A stretch of DNA of 64,000 nt, from contig NC_045438.1 in NCBI RefSeq assembly GCF_002776525.5, forward strand, positions 156,651,332 through 156,715,331. Direction: 5' to 3'. The DNA comes from Piliocolobus tephrosceles (taxonomy: Eukaryota; Chordata; Mammalia; Primates; Cercopithecidae). This document shows, in pieces, positions 12,768 through 23,955 of this stretch. The position numbers and the translations under genes are program-made. Position 1 is the stretch's first letter. Every line of letters starts with the position of its first letter. The notes beneath the pieces are model-generated. The model saw nothing but the letters and a program-made list of their open reading frames with translations, did no database searches and had not been told where the DNA came from.

Positions 12768-13088
12768 GGAGGGGTGTGTGTGCACGTGGGTGTGTGTATG
12801 TGTGCACAAATGTATGAATGTGTGTGAGAGTATGCAGGAGTATGGATGTGTGCATGTGCATGTGTGTGCACAAATGTGTGAGAATATGCCTAAGTGTGTA
12901 TGCGTGAGTGTGCATGTTTGTGCACGAATGTGTGAATATCTGTGAGAATACTCATGAACGTGTGTGCATGTGCATGGGTGTGCATGAATGTATGTGTGCA
13001 TGAGTGTGAGTGCGCATGTTTGTGCATGAATGTGTGAATGTGTGTGACAGTATGCATGAGTGTGTGTGCATGCGTGTGTGTGTGTTTT
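12768..13088. repeat. TG-rich minisatellite with higher-order units
   Basis: This is about 320 bp of alternating purine-pyrimidine DNA made of gtgtgtgcacgaatgtgtga-like blocks repeated irregularly every 50-70 bp. It ends in a short pure (TG)n run directly before an Alu. The long His/Thr- and Cys/Val-rich open frames across it are by-products of the repeat. Confidence 0.93.
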
Positions 13089-13095
13089 AGGAGAG

Positions 13096-13363
13096 GGCCA
13101 GGCACGGTGGCTTATGCCTGTAAACCCAGCGCCTTGGGAGGCGAAGGCGGGCAGATCACTTGAGGTCAGGAATTAGCCGGGCTTGGAATTAGCCAGGCTT
13201 GGTGGCACATGACTGTAATCCCAGCTACTCAGGAGGCTGAGGCAGGAGAATCACTTGAACCTAGGAGGTAGAGGCTGCAGTGAGCCGAGATGACGCCACT
13301 GCACTCCAGCCTGGGTGAGTGACAGAGCAAGACTGCATCTCCGCCCCACCCTGCAAAAAAAAA
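13096..13363 (+). mobile_element. Rearranged AluS
   Basis: Typical Alu start ggccaggcacggtggcttat and right arm. The end of the left arm is missing and replaced by a short duplicated piece (aattagccgggcttgg / aattagccaggcttgg). It ends in a 9-A tail. Confidence 0.92.
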
Positions 13364-13384
13364 GTGGGCACAGGGGAGCAGTGG

Positions 13385-13545
13385 GCAATAAGCAGGACCA
13401 GAGAGAGGGTGAGACACAATGCAAAGACCTTGGTAGCCAGACAGAGGAATTTGGACTAATGTGGTAGGCAAGAGGGAGCCACTGTCGGTCCTTGGGCATC
13501 TAGGGAGCATGACCTGGAAAGGTTCATCTAGCAGTGTGGAAGAGG
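13385..13545 (-). mobile_element. L2 LINE fragment, antisense
   Basis: Diverged. The order gaatttggactaatgtggta, ggcaagagggagccactgtc and gcatgacctggaaagg matches the reverse of the L2 reverse-transcriptase C-terminal region. It lies 90 bp before the ADTRP exon. Confidence 0.45.
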
Positions 13546-13631
13546 TAGACTGGAAGGGGAACAGAGAATTATGGGCACTATAGGCACCCCGGACACCCTG
13601 CCATTCTGATTTGCCATTTTCTCTCCTCCAG

Positions 13632-13747
13632 CACACTTTGATATTCCCCATCACATTGGCTGAAGTCGTCCTCGGGCCTCACTCCTATCCATCAAAGAAG
13701 ACAGGACTCACCTTGCTGACTGCTGCCAGCATTACTTACATCAGCCG
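13632..13747 (+). CDS. ADTRP: ADTRP coding exon, residues ~131-169
   Basis: ADTRP is a multi-pass membrane protein of the AIG1 family. It is known to hydrolyse fatty acid esters of hydroxy fatty acids and to regulate TFPI in endothelium. The exon opens in phase 0 after a pyrimidine-rich acceptor ending in cctccag and leaves at ccg|gtaaga in phase 2. The translation starts HTLIFPITLAEVVLGPHSYP and continues through SKKTGLTLLTAASITYIS to the first two bases of Arg169. The first codon, CAC at 13632-13634, corresponds to His131, the catalytic histidine reported for human ADTRP. Residues about 152-168 begin a hydrophobic, probably transmembrane segment. There is no stop or frameshift. The match to remembered human ADTRP is near-complete, with apparent differences at 133, 145, 159 and 165. 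The preceding exon, ending NHAM in human, is not in the window. Confidence 0.96.
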
Positions 13748-13748
13748 G

Positions 13749-15589
13749 TAAGAATCACATGGAGAAAGTCAACGCAGGCTTGTCATTCAAGGCCCCAAGG
13801 GAAGTTCCAGAAATGTGTACTGTTCTGTCAGAATCCCTTTATCTTGGTTTAATAAGGATTTAATCATGTTTACATTTCCAGGTAAGAAGGATTCTTATTG
13901 TTTGATTTTAATGCTCATGGAAACCTCCCATGCACAGAAACATGCAGGTGTGCACACACATACACAGCAAGTCACAACTTGCCTCTCTCTCTCTCTCATG
14001 AAGGATTAATCATTGCAAAGCCATGCACTTTGCTTTCCCAAGGAAATGTTGCTCCTTGGTTCTATCTTCAGTGAACATGTTTGAATGGCTGAGGGATCTG
14101 AGGCGTCTAACTACATTCTACCTAAAAAGGCATTTAGCGGGCAGAGCAGGCTAGGTTTGTCCACTCCTGTTGCCTGTTTCATCATGGGCTTATTTGCATC
14201 AGCAGTTGGCATCAGATCTCCTAGGAGGCATTTGGGCAATGCATGGGAGACAATTTCAGTAGCTGGCCTAGATTTCATCATTCAACCACCTGGCAACGCT
14301 CATTTTCAGAAATGCTGCCCCATAGTCTATAATCAAGGGAACGTGCTTGGCCTTCCACCCAGTGACTGAGAAACTTTTCTTCCATTCTATAACCTTCTCA
14401 TCTGGTACCATGCTTTTGCTCCTGCTGAAAGAAAGAGGCTTGCTGAACACAAGATCTGCAGATTGGAAGCTAATCAGTGTTCCTTCTCTAGACTCACACA
14501 AGCTATTCATGTGTGACAATCTGGACGACCCTCTGATCCCTATATGCGGGGACGTTTAGTTCAGTTCAGTGCTCTGTCAGGGATGGAAGCCGAGAGAGAG
14601 CGCATTTCAAAGAACCTGCGCTCTAGCAGTGCCTGTTTTATGGACTCAACCAGCCTCTGTCTTAGAGCAAACAAACTTGGTGTCCAGACCTCATCTGCTG
14701 TTTTCTCCCTAACCCTTCCTTCCCTTTTGTGGTGTCTACCCCTCCCACCTTTCTGTGCCTCTCTTTCCCCGAGTACCCAAATCTTTCTTCTCCCATCTTG
14801 AAGAAAGCACTTGCTCAATAAATCTACCCCAAGACTCCGGTGCTCTATATTGTTCTTTAGCCTCTGAAGCCTTTACATTTTAACAAAGGAACTTTCAGAG
14901 AACGAGGCTTAAGCTTGGGACCTACTGATAGTTGATGTCTGCAGCACTCTGTTGAGAAGGATTCTGAGACACTACCAAGAAAAATTTGCTTGATTATTAG
15001 GCAATGACTTTCAATAGCATGACAATGGACAGTGGTAAGATATGTGTTATGTGTTTGCCATATCTGGCTTCACACAAAGGAATATATCCCTAAAGACAGA
15101 GTATCTGGGACCTGGATTGGGGTAAGAGTACAGACACATAAAGATTTTGTTGTTGTTGTTGTTCTTGCATGTGTTGAAGAGAAGCGAAGTAGAAGCTAGC
15201 TGATTATACACATGAATTCGGATGCTGTATCTTTTTTGGTGGTGTTTAACTTACTCTTTATTGCAAAGTGTAAATTTTGTAGTTCATATATATAAGTTAT
15301 TACCTTTTACTTACTAATGTCTTCTACCTAAGGACTTGTAAGTTGATTATCAGTTCACATATCTGACCCTTGTTGTTCTTTTCCTTTTTGGGGACCAAGA
15401 AGATAAAAAGCACCTAAGGCCACTGCTGTTATTGGGGAAAATTGCAGTGGCTATAAAAATGAGAAGTAGTAGCCAGGAGGTTGGTTTGTCAGTACCTGGG
15501 TGGGTGTCGTCATGATGCAGTTAATTAGGAGATTGAAGAAAGAAATGCGACAAGATGGGAACCAGGTACAAGTGCATCCTTTATCCATT
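13749..15589. other. Single-copy intronic DNA
   Basis: No recognisable element, apart from a CT run at about 13984-13997 and a (GTT)n run at about 15145-15165. No exon. Confidence 0.45.
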
Positions 15590-16130
15590 CAGTGGTTCAC
15601 CAGCTCCAGGCAGTATGCTAAAATACGGAGGGTACAGTGATGTTCAGGAAACCTGCTACCTTTAGAGGCTGCCGGGGAAAGAGGAGCATATCAGACAGTG
15701 GGAGACAGGGTGATAGGACTGTAATAGGCATAAGCCCAGGATGCTACGGGCACACAGAGAGGTGTGCAGGACTGGCCTCTTAAAGGGAAGCACTGTCTAA
15801 GCTGAGGCCCAAGTAGTGAGTTAGAATAGGTCAAAAGAGATGTGAAAAAGACCTTTAGGCAGAAGAAACAGCATCTGCAAAGGGCTAGAGGAGCTGAGGG
15901 TGTGGCTGAATTGGAGGACAGGGTAAAGCCAGGTTGTAAATCCACATCAGTGAGTTTGGACTTTTAAACCAAGTGCTTTTCTGTAGAAAAGTATTCTAAT
16001 CAGAGGAATGAAATGATGTGGTTTATGTAAGAAAGCTGATTAGAAAGACGATTCTGGCTGAAGTGTGGACATCAGACTGAAGAGGAACAAGACAGGTAGA
16101 CCAGTTGGTGGCATTGCTGGTAACTCAGGG
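15590..16130 (-). mobile_element. L2 LINE, antisense, 3' end plus RT region
   Basis: It starts with the reversed L2 tail (ccaggcagtatgctaaaata), then cagcatctgcaaagggctag, gagtttggacttttaaacca and gacgattctggctgaagtgt. On the minus strand the latter corresponds to the C-terminal part of a CR1/L2 reverse transcriptase, broken by many mutations. Confidence 0.7.
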
Positions 16131-16214
16131 GAGTTGATGTTAGCCAACTGATGAAAACATCAGTCAATCCACAAATAAAATCAGAGAGTGTGAGCAATGG
16201 GAGGCGACTTAAAG

Positions 16215-16372
16215 ATGACTTAGCACTGGAAAACTAAATCTCCAGTAGGGTAGATGACATGCCCGTGGTCATATGGCAGAGGTGCAGTGGAGATGCAAAG
16301 CTGGTACTTGAGCCAACTAAAACTGAGGTCTTCTGTTTCCAAATCCAGTTGTCTTTCCACTGTGTTTATGTG
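16215..16372 (-). mobile_element. MIR SINE fossil, antisense
   Basis: Reversed MIR pattern: tgacatgcccgtggtcatat, ggcagaggtgcagtgg, then tgtctttccactgtg. Confidence 0.6.
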
Positions 16373-16477
16373 GCCAGGTATTTGTTCAGTTCCCAGTGTG
16401 TGCAAAACCATTCAGCTAAATGCTGGATGGATGGGCATGTGCAAAGCTTGACCTAGGTCTGAACTCTGAAATCTTTC

Positions 16478-16773
16478 TTTTTCTTTTTTTTGGAGATGAA
16501 GTTTTGCTCTTGTTGCCCAGGTTGGAGTGCAATGGCACAATCTCGGCTCACCGCAACCTCCGCCTCCCGGGTTCAAGCAATTCTCCTGTCTCGACCTCCC
16601 GAGTAGCTGGGATTATGGGCATACGCCACCACGCCCAGCTAATTTTGTATTTTTGGTGGAGATGGGGTTTCTCCTTGTTGGTCAGGCTGGTCTTGAACTC
16701 CCAACCTTAGGTGATCCACCTACCTCGGCCTCCCAAAGTGCTGGGATTACAGGTGTGCACCACCACGCCTAGC
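16478..16773 (-). mobile_element. AluS, antisense
   Basis: Full-length reversed Alu (T-rich start, ending accaccacgcctagc). A perfect 14-bp target duplication, ctctgaaatctttc, lies at 16464-16477 and 16774-16787. Confidence 0.97.
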
Positions 16774-16787
16774 CTCTGAAATCTTTC

Positions 16788-17684
16788 ACGTGTTGTTCCC
16801 AGCTCTATGCTTGGATTAGACAGTAAAGTACTGGTAACAAGGGAGTGGAGGGAAGGGATGGAGACCCGTCACCAGAAGAAATGTGACTGGGTAGGCTCCA
16901 GTGCCCAGTGGGGAGCTGAGGTGGTTTGGGATTTCATCCTTCATGAGAAATACTGAGGTGGTATTTGGTCCATTAAGCCCCATTTTTGCTAGAACAAATC
17001 AAATACAGACACTTAAAGGAGGGTTTTTGATGTTGTCCTGTTGATGGAAGCATCTCTATTTCTGTCCACATCCCAGTTAGAGGAGCTCAGACCCTTTGGT
17101 GCCTGCCATCCCCACCCTTACGCAGGTTCCAGGGGCCCTGGCTCCTCACAGCCACAGATGGCCATGAAGTTCTACAAGCTGCGGATACCCATGGAGATGT
17201 TTTAGAGAAGTGGCTATGGGCCCACTGTCAGATGTGCCAGTTTAGATGGTCAAATGGGGAAATGGCATAGCACGAATGAGGTAAAGAGCATGGGTTCGGG
17301 CCAGAGGGAGCGTGAGAAATGAACATGAGTCAGGAAAACAGTACTGAAGCTGAGCTGGAGAAGCATTTCCCTGCCGAAACCATGTTACAATGACCTAAAA
17401 ATAGTCCCTGAGACCGAGGGGACCGCCTTACATGTGGTGGTTGCTTTTAGTTCTTTTTCAGATTGCAGAATTGAAGAGCCGTCCCTTAAGTGGGAAAATA
17501 AAGCTTTGCAAAATCGTAATGACTGCAAATCTTTCATTTCCTTTGGAAAGCATTAGTCACCTTTAAATATGGTAGCTCGCTTATTCCTCCCTTCTCTCTT
17601 ACCCCAAAACACCTCACCTGGTTCTCCCTGAGGCAGTGGTGAGGAGCAAAAAAATAGAAATGTTTCTTCTGCTGGTTTTTATCA
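16788..17684. other. Single-copy intronic DNA
   Basis: Mixed-composition DNA without an element I can name. No exon. Confidence 0.4.
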
Positions 17685-18060
17685 TTCTTTTATTGAATAA
17701 ATATTTTCCCTAACACATGGTTGGTCCTGCTCAGAAAAGCAACGTTATATAAGGCCAAGCTTCAGCCTGCAGGGGGTTTATCCTTAATAAGTGGAGGTAA
17801 CCCATGCATACAAATTATAAGTACAGAAGATGGAAAGTGGTGAAACATCATTTAAAAAAGAAACAAAAAAACAAGGAGTCACAAAAAAGGAAGAGTTTGC
17901 ATCCAGCTGAGCAGTGTGGGAAGGGCGCTGTGGAAGGCGTGCATTGGATCTGAGCCCTGAAGGACCGGTAGGATTAGAGCTAGAAAAAATGAGAGAAAGT
18001 AAACAACAGGAGCACAGTCCCAAGGCCAGGAAAGTGCAGAAAGTGTGAGAGCAGGGGTCA
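17685..18060 (-). mobile_element. L2 LINE fragment, antisense
   Basis: It begins with the reversed L2 tail (ttattgaataaatatttt). It then has gagccctgaaggaccggtag and cagtcccaaggccaggaaag, which fit the reversed L2 coding and 3' sequence. Confidence 0.6.
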
Positions 18061-18455
18061 GTAATTCTCTTTGCTGGACCTGTTTGTGAAAGAGACTAAT
18101 GAGAAATATCCCTGGAACTATCCACTCGCGGAGGCTTGCAGATGGCAGACTACAGGAGGTTGGACATAGTATAGACAATGGGAGCATTTGTTGTTGCTGT
18201 TGTTTGTTTGTTTGGAGTGAAAGCAAGGGTAAGCAGTATTAGTAACTTGGCCAGCAAATCATGCTTTAACATGTCATTCTTGACAATAGCGCTTCAAATA
18301 ATTTGGAGTGACAAGAGATGGGAAACAAAATAAAATATAAACCAATATAAAAATAAAAACTGGCCAGCATATTATGTAGTTTGATCACAATGTCTTATTT
18401 TTTATGAATGGTTATTTCATAGTTCCAGCGATACCCCCAAACACCCTTCTGCTTT

Positions 18456-18486
18456 GGAGGTCTTGGTCCAATTTTCCAAGACCTCC
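18456..18486. repeat. Perfect 11-bp inverted repeat (hairpin)
   Basis: Arms ggaggtcttgg (18456-18466) and ccaagacctcc (18476-18486) are exact reverse complements around a 9-nt loop. Confidence 0.95.
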
Positions 18487-20821
18487 ATCCCTAAGGAGTT
18501 CCAGTAATCTGCTGAGTGCTCACACATGCCCCTGTTGTACACTGCACAACCCATGCTGTACACTGTTCTGAGCATTGTTCTTACACACAGATGGCAAAAC
18601 CATAATCCCCACCGGGCCCAACATCCCCACCTGGCACAGTGTTAAGGGTTAACACACCGTGCCCACCGTGGGTGCCAACACTGTCATTACCCATCAACCC
18701 CCTGTGTTGGTAGAATTAACAATGTTACTCGCCACAGCAACCAACCCCGCTGGCCTGGAGTCCATCATCACACTGCTCTTGGTAGACCAGAAACCTACTG
18801 ATGCCGCAGGTGTCTCTGCTAGTGTATAAGGTATTACATGTCCAATACCAGCACTGCACAGATATGCAGCCATCACCCAGCCTTGGGGCAGATGTTTGGA
18901 AAGTCGCTTCCCCAGAGTAGTTCCTATGAGGCAAGAGAGAGAATTACTTTCTTTTATACTGTGTTCGCCAGGGTAAGATCCCTCAGCAAAGCTTCCTGGG
19001 TTCCCAGAAGTAACAGTTCTTTAAATTCATGCCTCATTTACAAATACACATACACATCTTACCCTGACAATACATTAAAAGCTGCCAAGGGGTGGACTAA
19101 GCTAAATTCCAGTACTAGCCACCTTGCCATTTCCAGAATCAGCAATTCTCTCTTTCTCTTTCCAGTGTGTTAGGGTGAATTCCCTCCTGGAGCCACTGTT
19201 ACCCTTTCCTAAAATATGATCTTCAACTGGGACCGTCCAGGTCAACCATAGCTTTATAGCCTCAACTGTCAGCAGGGATTGGAATCTCAGCACCATTTTC
19301 CACAGAAGAAATCCTTACACTGCCTGTAAATTATTATATGAAAATTAATAAAAAAGATGCCACACAACACACCCTTACTGTCAACATGTGGGGTCCAGCC
19401 CAGCCAGGATCCAAACTGAAGAGGGATGGAGGTGGAGGGCTAGGAGAGGAAAGGGTATCTCATCTCCTGTTCTTCTCATCTTTCCTGTTCAAACCTTAGT
19501 TCTTGTTCAACCAAAATGCATGTAACAGAAATCAGAAATAATGACAGCATGAAAAGAGTAAAACTGTAGAGTAAGAAATGAGAGACATGCCTGAGACACA
19601 TTATTGAAATAACAGAATAGGTTTTATGGATTGATTGACATGTACCACACAAATGAAGAGGAAAAAATTAGGATAATTCTAAAAATTTTAAGTTAGTAGA
19701 CTAGAAAAATGGTGATTCCATTGGTAGATGAAAATAAATTGTGAAAGAAATAGTTTTGGGTATAAGTAAAACACTGAGTTTAATATCCCGTAGTGGGTCT
19801 CATTTCAAAAATATTCTGGTTTAATTGGTTCTGGATGTGCCCTCAACATTGGAACTTTTAAGGCCCCCAAGTCAATTCTAATTTTCAGCCAAGATTGAGA
19901 ATCACCTGCCTGGAGGAATTTCCGTTCAGAAATTCAGACCTTGCAGTCTCAAGAAAGGTGAGGCTGAGGAGATGCAGCTAGTTGAACCCTCGTGGAGTGA
20001 CAAGACAAGGTTGCTGGAAAGGGAGAGAAGAGAGGGAAGATAAATAAGTAAGAGGCAAACGCCAGGGAAAGGCCCTCCTCTCAGGTACAGGAGGGAGAAG
20101 GAGCAGCAAAGGTAGCAAGGAATGACCAGGTGGTAGAAGGGCAGGAAGACAGAAAACCATGGGCCCTGAGGGTGGAGAGACTTCAAACTGGAAGGGGGTG
20201 TCTCAGGGAGGGGTCAGGAAACAGCTTTAAATGCCACGATGAGGTTGCCGCCCCAATAACTCTCATCTTTGCTGACATTTCATCATCTAGGTAAACTATT
20301 TGACTAACACTCTAGCTCTACAGTTTCTCCTGACTCTTTCTATTTGATATATTCCTCCTGGGCTGGAAAGATGTGACGTGAGGGTTAACACCGAAAGAAA
20401 GAATTATATGCCCAAAGCCCACAAAACTCCGTTATCTGCTTATCTGCCACTCACAGACGTCTGTATTTCCCTACTGATAAGATGCAGAAGTTATGAATTT
20501 CTTGACAGCCATTTTAATCCTCTAAGATTTAGGATAAGGAGACCCTAAAAAATTAATTTTTGGCTGCCATTTGGTGCCCACCTGGTCCAACTCACAAAGG
20601 TTCACATAGCAGATGGCTCAGGAAGGATGTAATGTCATTGGCCTCTTCAAAGTATTAGTAAAGTGAGATTAACCAAAACTTGAAAGGCCACTGGTCTATT
20701 TCCAAATTTTCAGAGCCTGTGGTGGTCTTGGTGAGTCAGGCAACTGAGAGCTGTCCATAGCAGTGTCCTACAGAGCCACCCAACACAGCAATTCATTTCA
20801 AAATACAAAGAACCTGTTGCA
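18487..20821. other. Unassigned intronic DNA
   Basis: The part 18540-19500 does not match a family I can name. It holds a direct repeat (tgtacactg twice at 18535-18565) and a gtgttaa-ggg-ttaacac palindrome at 18639-18655. 19500-19900 is AT-rich. No exon is seen. Confidence 0.4.
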
Positions 20822-21400
20822 TTTTTGGGCACTTGGCAAATAAATGTGCATGACAGACACAGTCCCTGCCCCTGCAGAGCTTTCAAGCTAGTGAGAAAAA
20901 CAATCAAATAAGTAACAAAGATAAGTTCCAGGGTGGAGGAAGCAACTGGCGTAAGCATTTAACTGAATCAGGGTTGGGGGAGAAAGCTTCAGGAAATCTT
21001 TTCTAGAGAAATAGACTTTTAAGCTGAGATTTGAAGCATGAGTAAGATTCAGCCAGACACAGGGCAGAGAGAAGCAGGTTCCAGGAAACAGAAAGGTCAG
21101 CAAAAACAACAGCAGGTGTGAAAGCCAAGAAACTGCAGAGCTCAGTTCATTCAAGAAACAAAGGGGTTCAATATGGAGGGACCGCAGATCTACGGATGGA
21201 GGGTGGGCACGCCAGGCCAGGTCGGCTGGGGTGAGCAGCTGGGATCCTGGGATTCACTGCTGACAGGCAAGGGCTGTGGACAGAAACCGCTTTTAGAAAG
21301 ATTACCGGATTATTGGTGGCTTGCAGTAGGGGAAGTGGGTTGAAAGGAGCAAGAAAGCCTAGTTGGTAGACAGTGACAGAAACCCAGATGGAATGAAGGA
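20822..21400 (-). mobile_element. L2 LINE, antisense
   Basis: Reversed L2 3' end (gacacagtccctgcccctgc, agagctttcaagctagtgag), then reversed coding sequence (gctgagatttgaagcatgag, gcttttagaaagattaccgg). It is old, with no open frame. Confidence 0.7.
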
Positions 21401-21549
21401 GGCTGAAGGAAGACTGTGAAATGGGGGAACTGAGGAAACATTTATAAGGAAGTTTAGTATAGATATGATTTCATGGGCTCAAATGTGGGGGCAAGATTGA
21501 AGGGAGGGCTGACATTGACTGAAATAGAAGACATGTTGAATGCAAAGAT

Positions 21550-21728
21550 CCCTCCCTCCCTCCCTCCTCCCTCCTTCCCTACTTCCCTCCCTCCCTCCCC
21601 TCTTTCCTCCCTTCCTCCTTCCCTCCCCCCTCCTTCCCTCCCTCCCTCCTCCCTCCTTCCCTCCCTTCCTTCCTTCCTGCCTTCCTTTCTTTCTTCTTCC
21701 TTCCCCTCTGTCTTCCCACCTTCCCCTC
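21550..21728. repeat. Polypyrimidine CCCT/CCTT tract, G4-prone on the minus strand
   Basis: About 180 bp almost free of purines. Four CCC runs with single-T spacers occur at 21550-21564 and again at 21585-21600, with a third looser set at 21636-21653. The reverse strand therefore holds G3N1 quadruplex motifs. It grades into a CCTT repeat. The Pro/Ser- and Gly/Arg-rich frames over it are not genes. Confidence 0.95.
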
Positions 21729-22291
21729 ATATTCAGGCAAGCCATAAAGAAGTGATGTCAACTAACAGTGTGACTCTGTCCTCACTCATGCCTCTCTGCT
21801 GAGTACCCTTGGTAAATGACTGTCATCTTGCCTCATACTCTGTATCTCTGTTACTTTTCCCACGATCAGGTACCACACCTGTAACTTTCCTTGCACTTTC
21901 TCTGTGAAGGTACACAATTCATTAGCTTACCTCGGCAACTTTCCTTTACAAGCCTTATGCTGAAGGAAACAAACATGAAGTAAACAGAAATTTTCCAAGC
22001 CTCTGGAGGGATGTCCTTATTTATAGACTATCTTACATAAATGTGCATGGGCATTTAGAAGCTCTAATTTCAAGTATATAAAGTAAACAAAGTGAACTAA
22101 GTGATGCAACTTGTTTGGAGTATATTCAGAACTCCTCACTGACTCCAAACTCCTAGCCCTATCTACTTGAAACTATTTATTTTCTATGCCATATACTTCC
22201 TTTGTCCTACCATGAGAAGACGCCATGCAGGTAAGAATCACTGTGGGTATCCTGTAATGCATCCATGGAATGCATATCTTAAAGAATTCTA
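21729..22291. other. Single-copy intronic DNA
   Basis: No recognisable element or exon. Confidence 0.4.
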
Positions 22292-22618
22292 GGCCAGGCA
22301 CAGTGGCTCACACTTGTAATCCCAGCACTTTGGGAGGCCGAGGCGGGCGGATCACAAGATCAGGAGTTTGAGACCATCCTGACCAACATGGTGAAAGCCT
22401 GTCTCTACTGAAAATACAAAAATTAGCTGGGCGTGTTGGTGCATGCCTGTAATCCCAGCTACTCAGGAGAGCAAGGCAGGAGAATCACTAGAACCCAGGA
22501 AGTGGTGGGCAAGGCAAGAGAATCACTTGAACCCAGGAAGCGATGGTTGCAGTGAGCCGAGATTGCACCACTGCACTCCAGCCTGAGGGACAGAGTGAGA
22601 CTCCGTCTAAAAAAAAAA
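22292..22618 (+). mobile_element. Alu with internal duplication
   Basis: Alu dimer in which about 50 bp of the right arm (agaatcactagaacccagga) is repeated as agaatcacttgaacccagga. The target duplication aaagaattcta lies at 22281-22291 and 22619-22629. Confidence 0.96.
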
Positions 22619-22990
22619 AAAGAATTCTAATATTAGTAATAATGATGATAATTATTGTTTGTTCTAGTCACCTCATTCTCAATCTGGGAGGAACATCCAG
22701 ACAAGTTTGGGAAAGCAGAGTGATACCAGCAGGGCCCAGGCAAGGAACTAAATGCCAATCCTACATTTATATGACCCTAAAATGGACACCTCCTTAGATA
22801 CATTTAAATTGTGGTAAAAGGTACACAACATTTACAATTTTAACCATTTTAAGTGACTTACCATTTTGATCATTTTTAAGCTCTGTATCATGTTGTACAT
22901 TTACCTTATTGTGCATCCATCACCACCATCCATCTCCAGAACTTTTACATCTTCCCAAACTGAAAGTCTACCCATTAAACAATAACTCCC

Positions 22991-23398
22991 TGGCTTAGTC
23001 CATTTTGCGTTCCTATAAAAGAATTTCAGAGATTGGGTAATTTATAAAGAAAAGAAGTTTATTTAGTTCATATTCTGAGAAGTTCAAGGGCATGGCCCTG
23101 GCTCCTGGCAAGGGCATCACTGCTGCCTCACAATGTGATGGAGACGGTCAAAGGGGAAATGGACATGAGTGAAAAGGGCAAAACCTGAGGGGCATCCTAG
23201 ATTTATAACAAGCCATTCTCATGGAAAAAATCCATTTCTGGAGCTTACTATCACAAGAACAGCATCAAACCATTCTTAGGAGATCCATCCTCATGACCCA
23301 AACACCTCCCACTAGTCTCCTACTCCCAACACCAACACACAGAGGACCAAATTTCAACATGAGTTTTGGTAGGAACAAACAAACCATATTGAAACCAT
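22991..23398 (-). mobile_element. MaLR LTR (MST type) inserted in L1
   Basis: Reads ttagtccattttgcgttcct, gagattgggtaatttataaa, and caaatttcaacatgagtttt near the far end. The L1 sequence resumes immediately after it, so the LTR is the younger insertion. Confidence 0.85.
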
Positions 23399-23737
23399 CG
23401 CGTTCCCCACTGCCTCCTCCCCCAACCACATGGCAAGCACCATTCTACTTTCTCCCTCTATGAATTTGACCTTCTAGGTTTCTCATGTAAATGGAATTAT
23501 GCAGTATTTGTCTTTTTACAACTGGTTTATTTCACTTAGCATAAAATGTCTTCAAAGTTGATCCGTGTGGTAGCATGCATCAGAATTTTCTTCCTTCTTA
23601 ATGCCTATGTATAGGCCACATTTTATGTATCCATTCGTGTATGAGTGGGTAGCTTCCACTTTCAGGCTATTATGAAGAATGCTGCTATAAACATGGGTGT
23701 ACAAATGTCTCCTCAGATCCTTGTTTTCAATTCTTTT

Positions 23738-23955
23738 TTTTCTTTTTTGAGACAGAGTCTCGCTCTGTTGCCCAGGCTGGAGTGGCTGGAGGGCAGTGGT
23801 GTGATCTCTGCTCACTGCAAGCTCTGCCTCCCGGGTTCACACCATTCTCCTGCCTCACTCAGCCTCTCAAGTAGCTGAGACTACAGGTTGCCTGCCACCA
23901 TGCCTGGCTAATTTTTTGTATATTTAGTAGAGATGGGGTTTCACCGTGTTAGCCA
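23738..23955 (-). mobile_element. 5'-truncated Alu inserted in L1
   Basis: Reversed Alu lacking its 5' portion. The L1 segment tgttttcaattctttt is duplicated exactly at 23722-23737 and 23956-23971, a 16-bp target duplication. Confidence 0.97.

Larger units (their letters stand above)
1..13631 (+). other. ADTRP: ADTRP intron (3' part)
   Basis: I found no upstream ADTRP exon here: no frame gives the residues expected before His131. The intron therefore runs beyond the window start. It contains L2, AluY, MER5A, AluS, a MaLR LTR, MIR and a TG minisatellite, listed separately, separated by single-copy AT-rich DNA. Confidence 0.85.

Noticed and set aside
12419..13105. Long His/Thr-rich open frames (147 and 150 codons) on the minus strand and a Cys/Val-rich one on the plus strand
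   Set aside because: They exist only because the TG minisatellite lacks stop codons; composition follows the repeat and no domain or splice context is present.
21473..21802. Pro/Ser-rich 109-codon frame and Gly/Arg-rich minus-strand frames
   Set aside because: They are translations of the CCCT/CCTT tract; low complexity in all frames.
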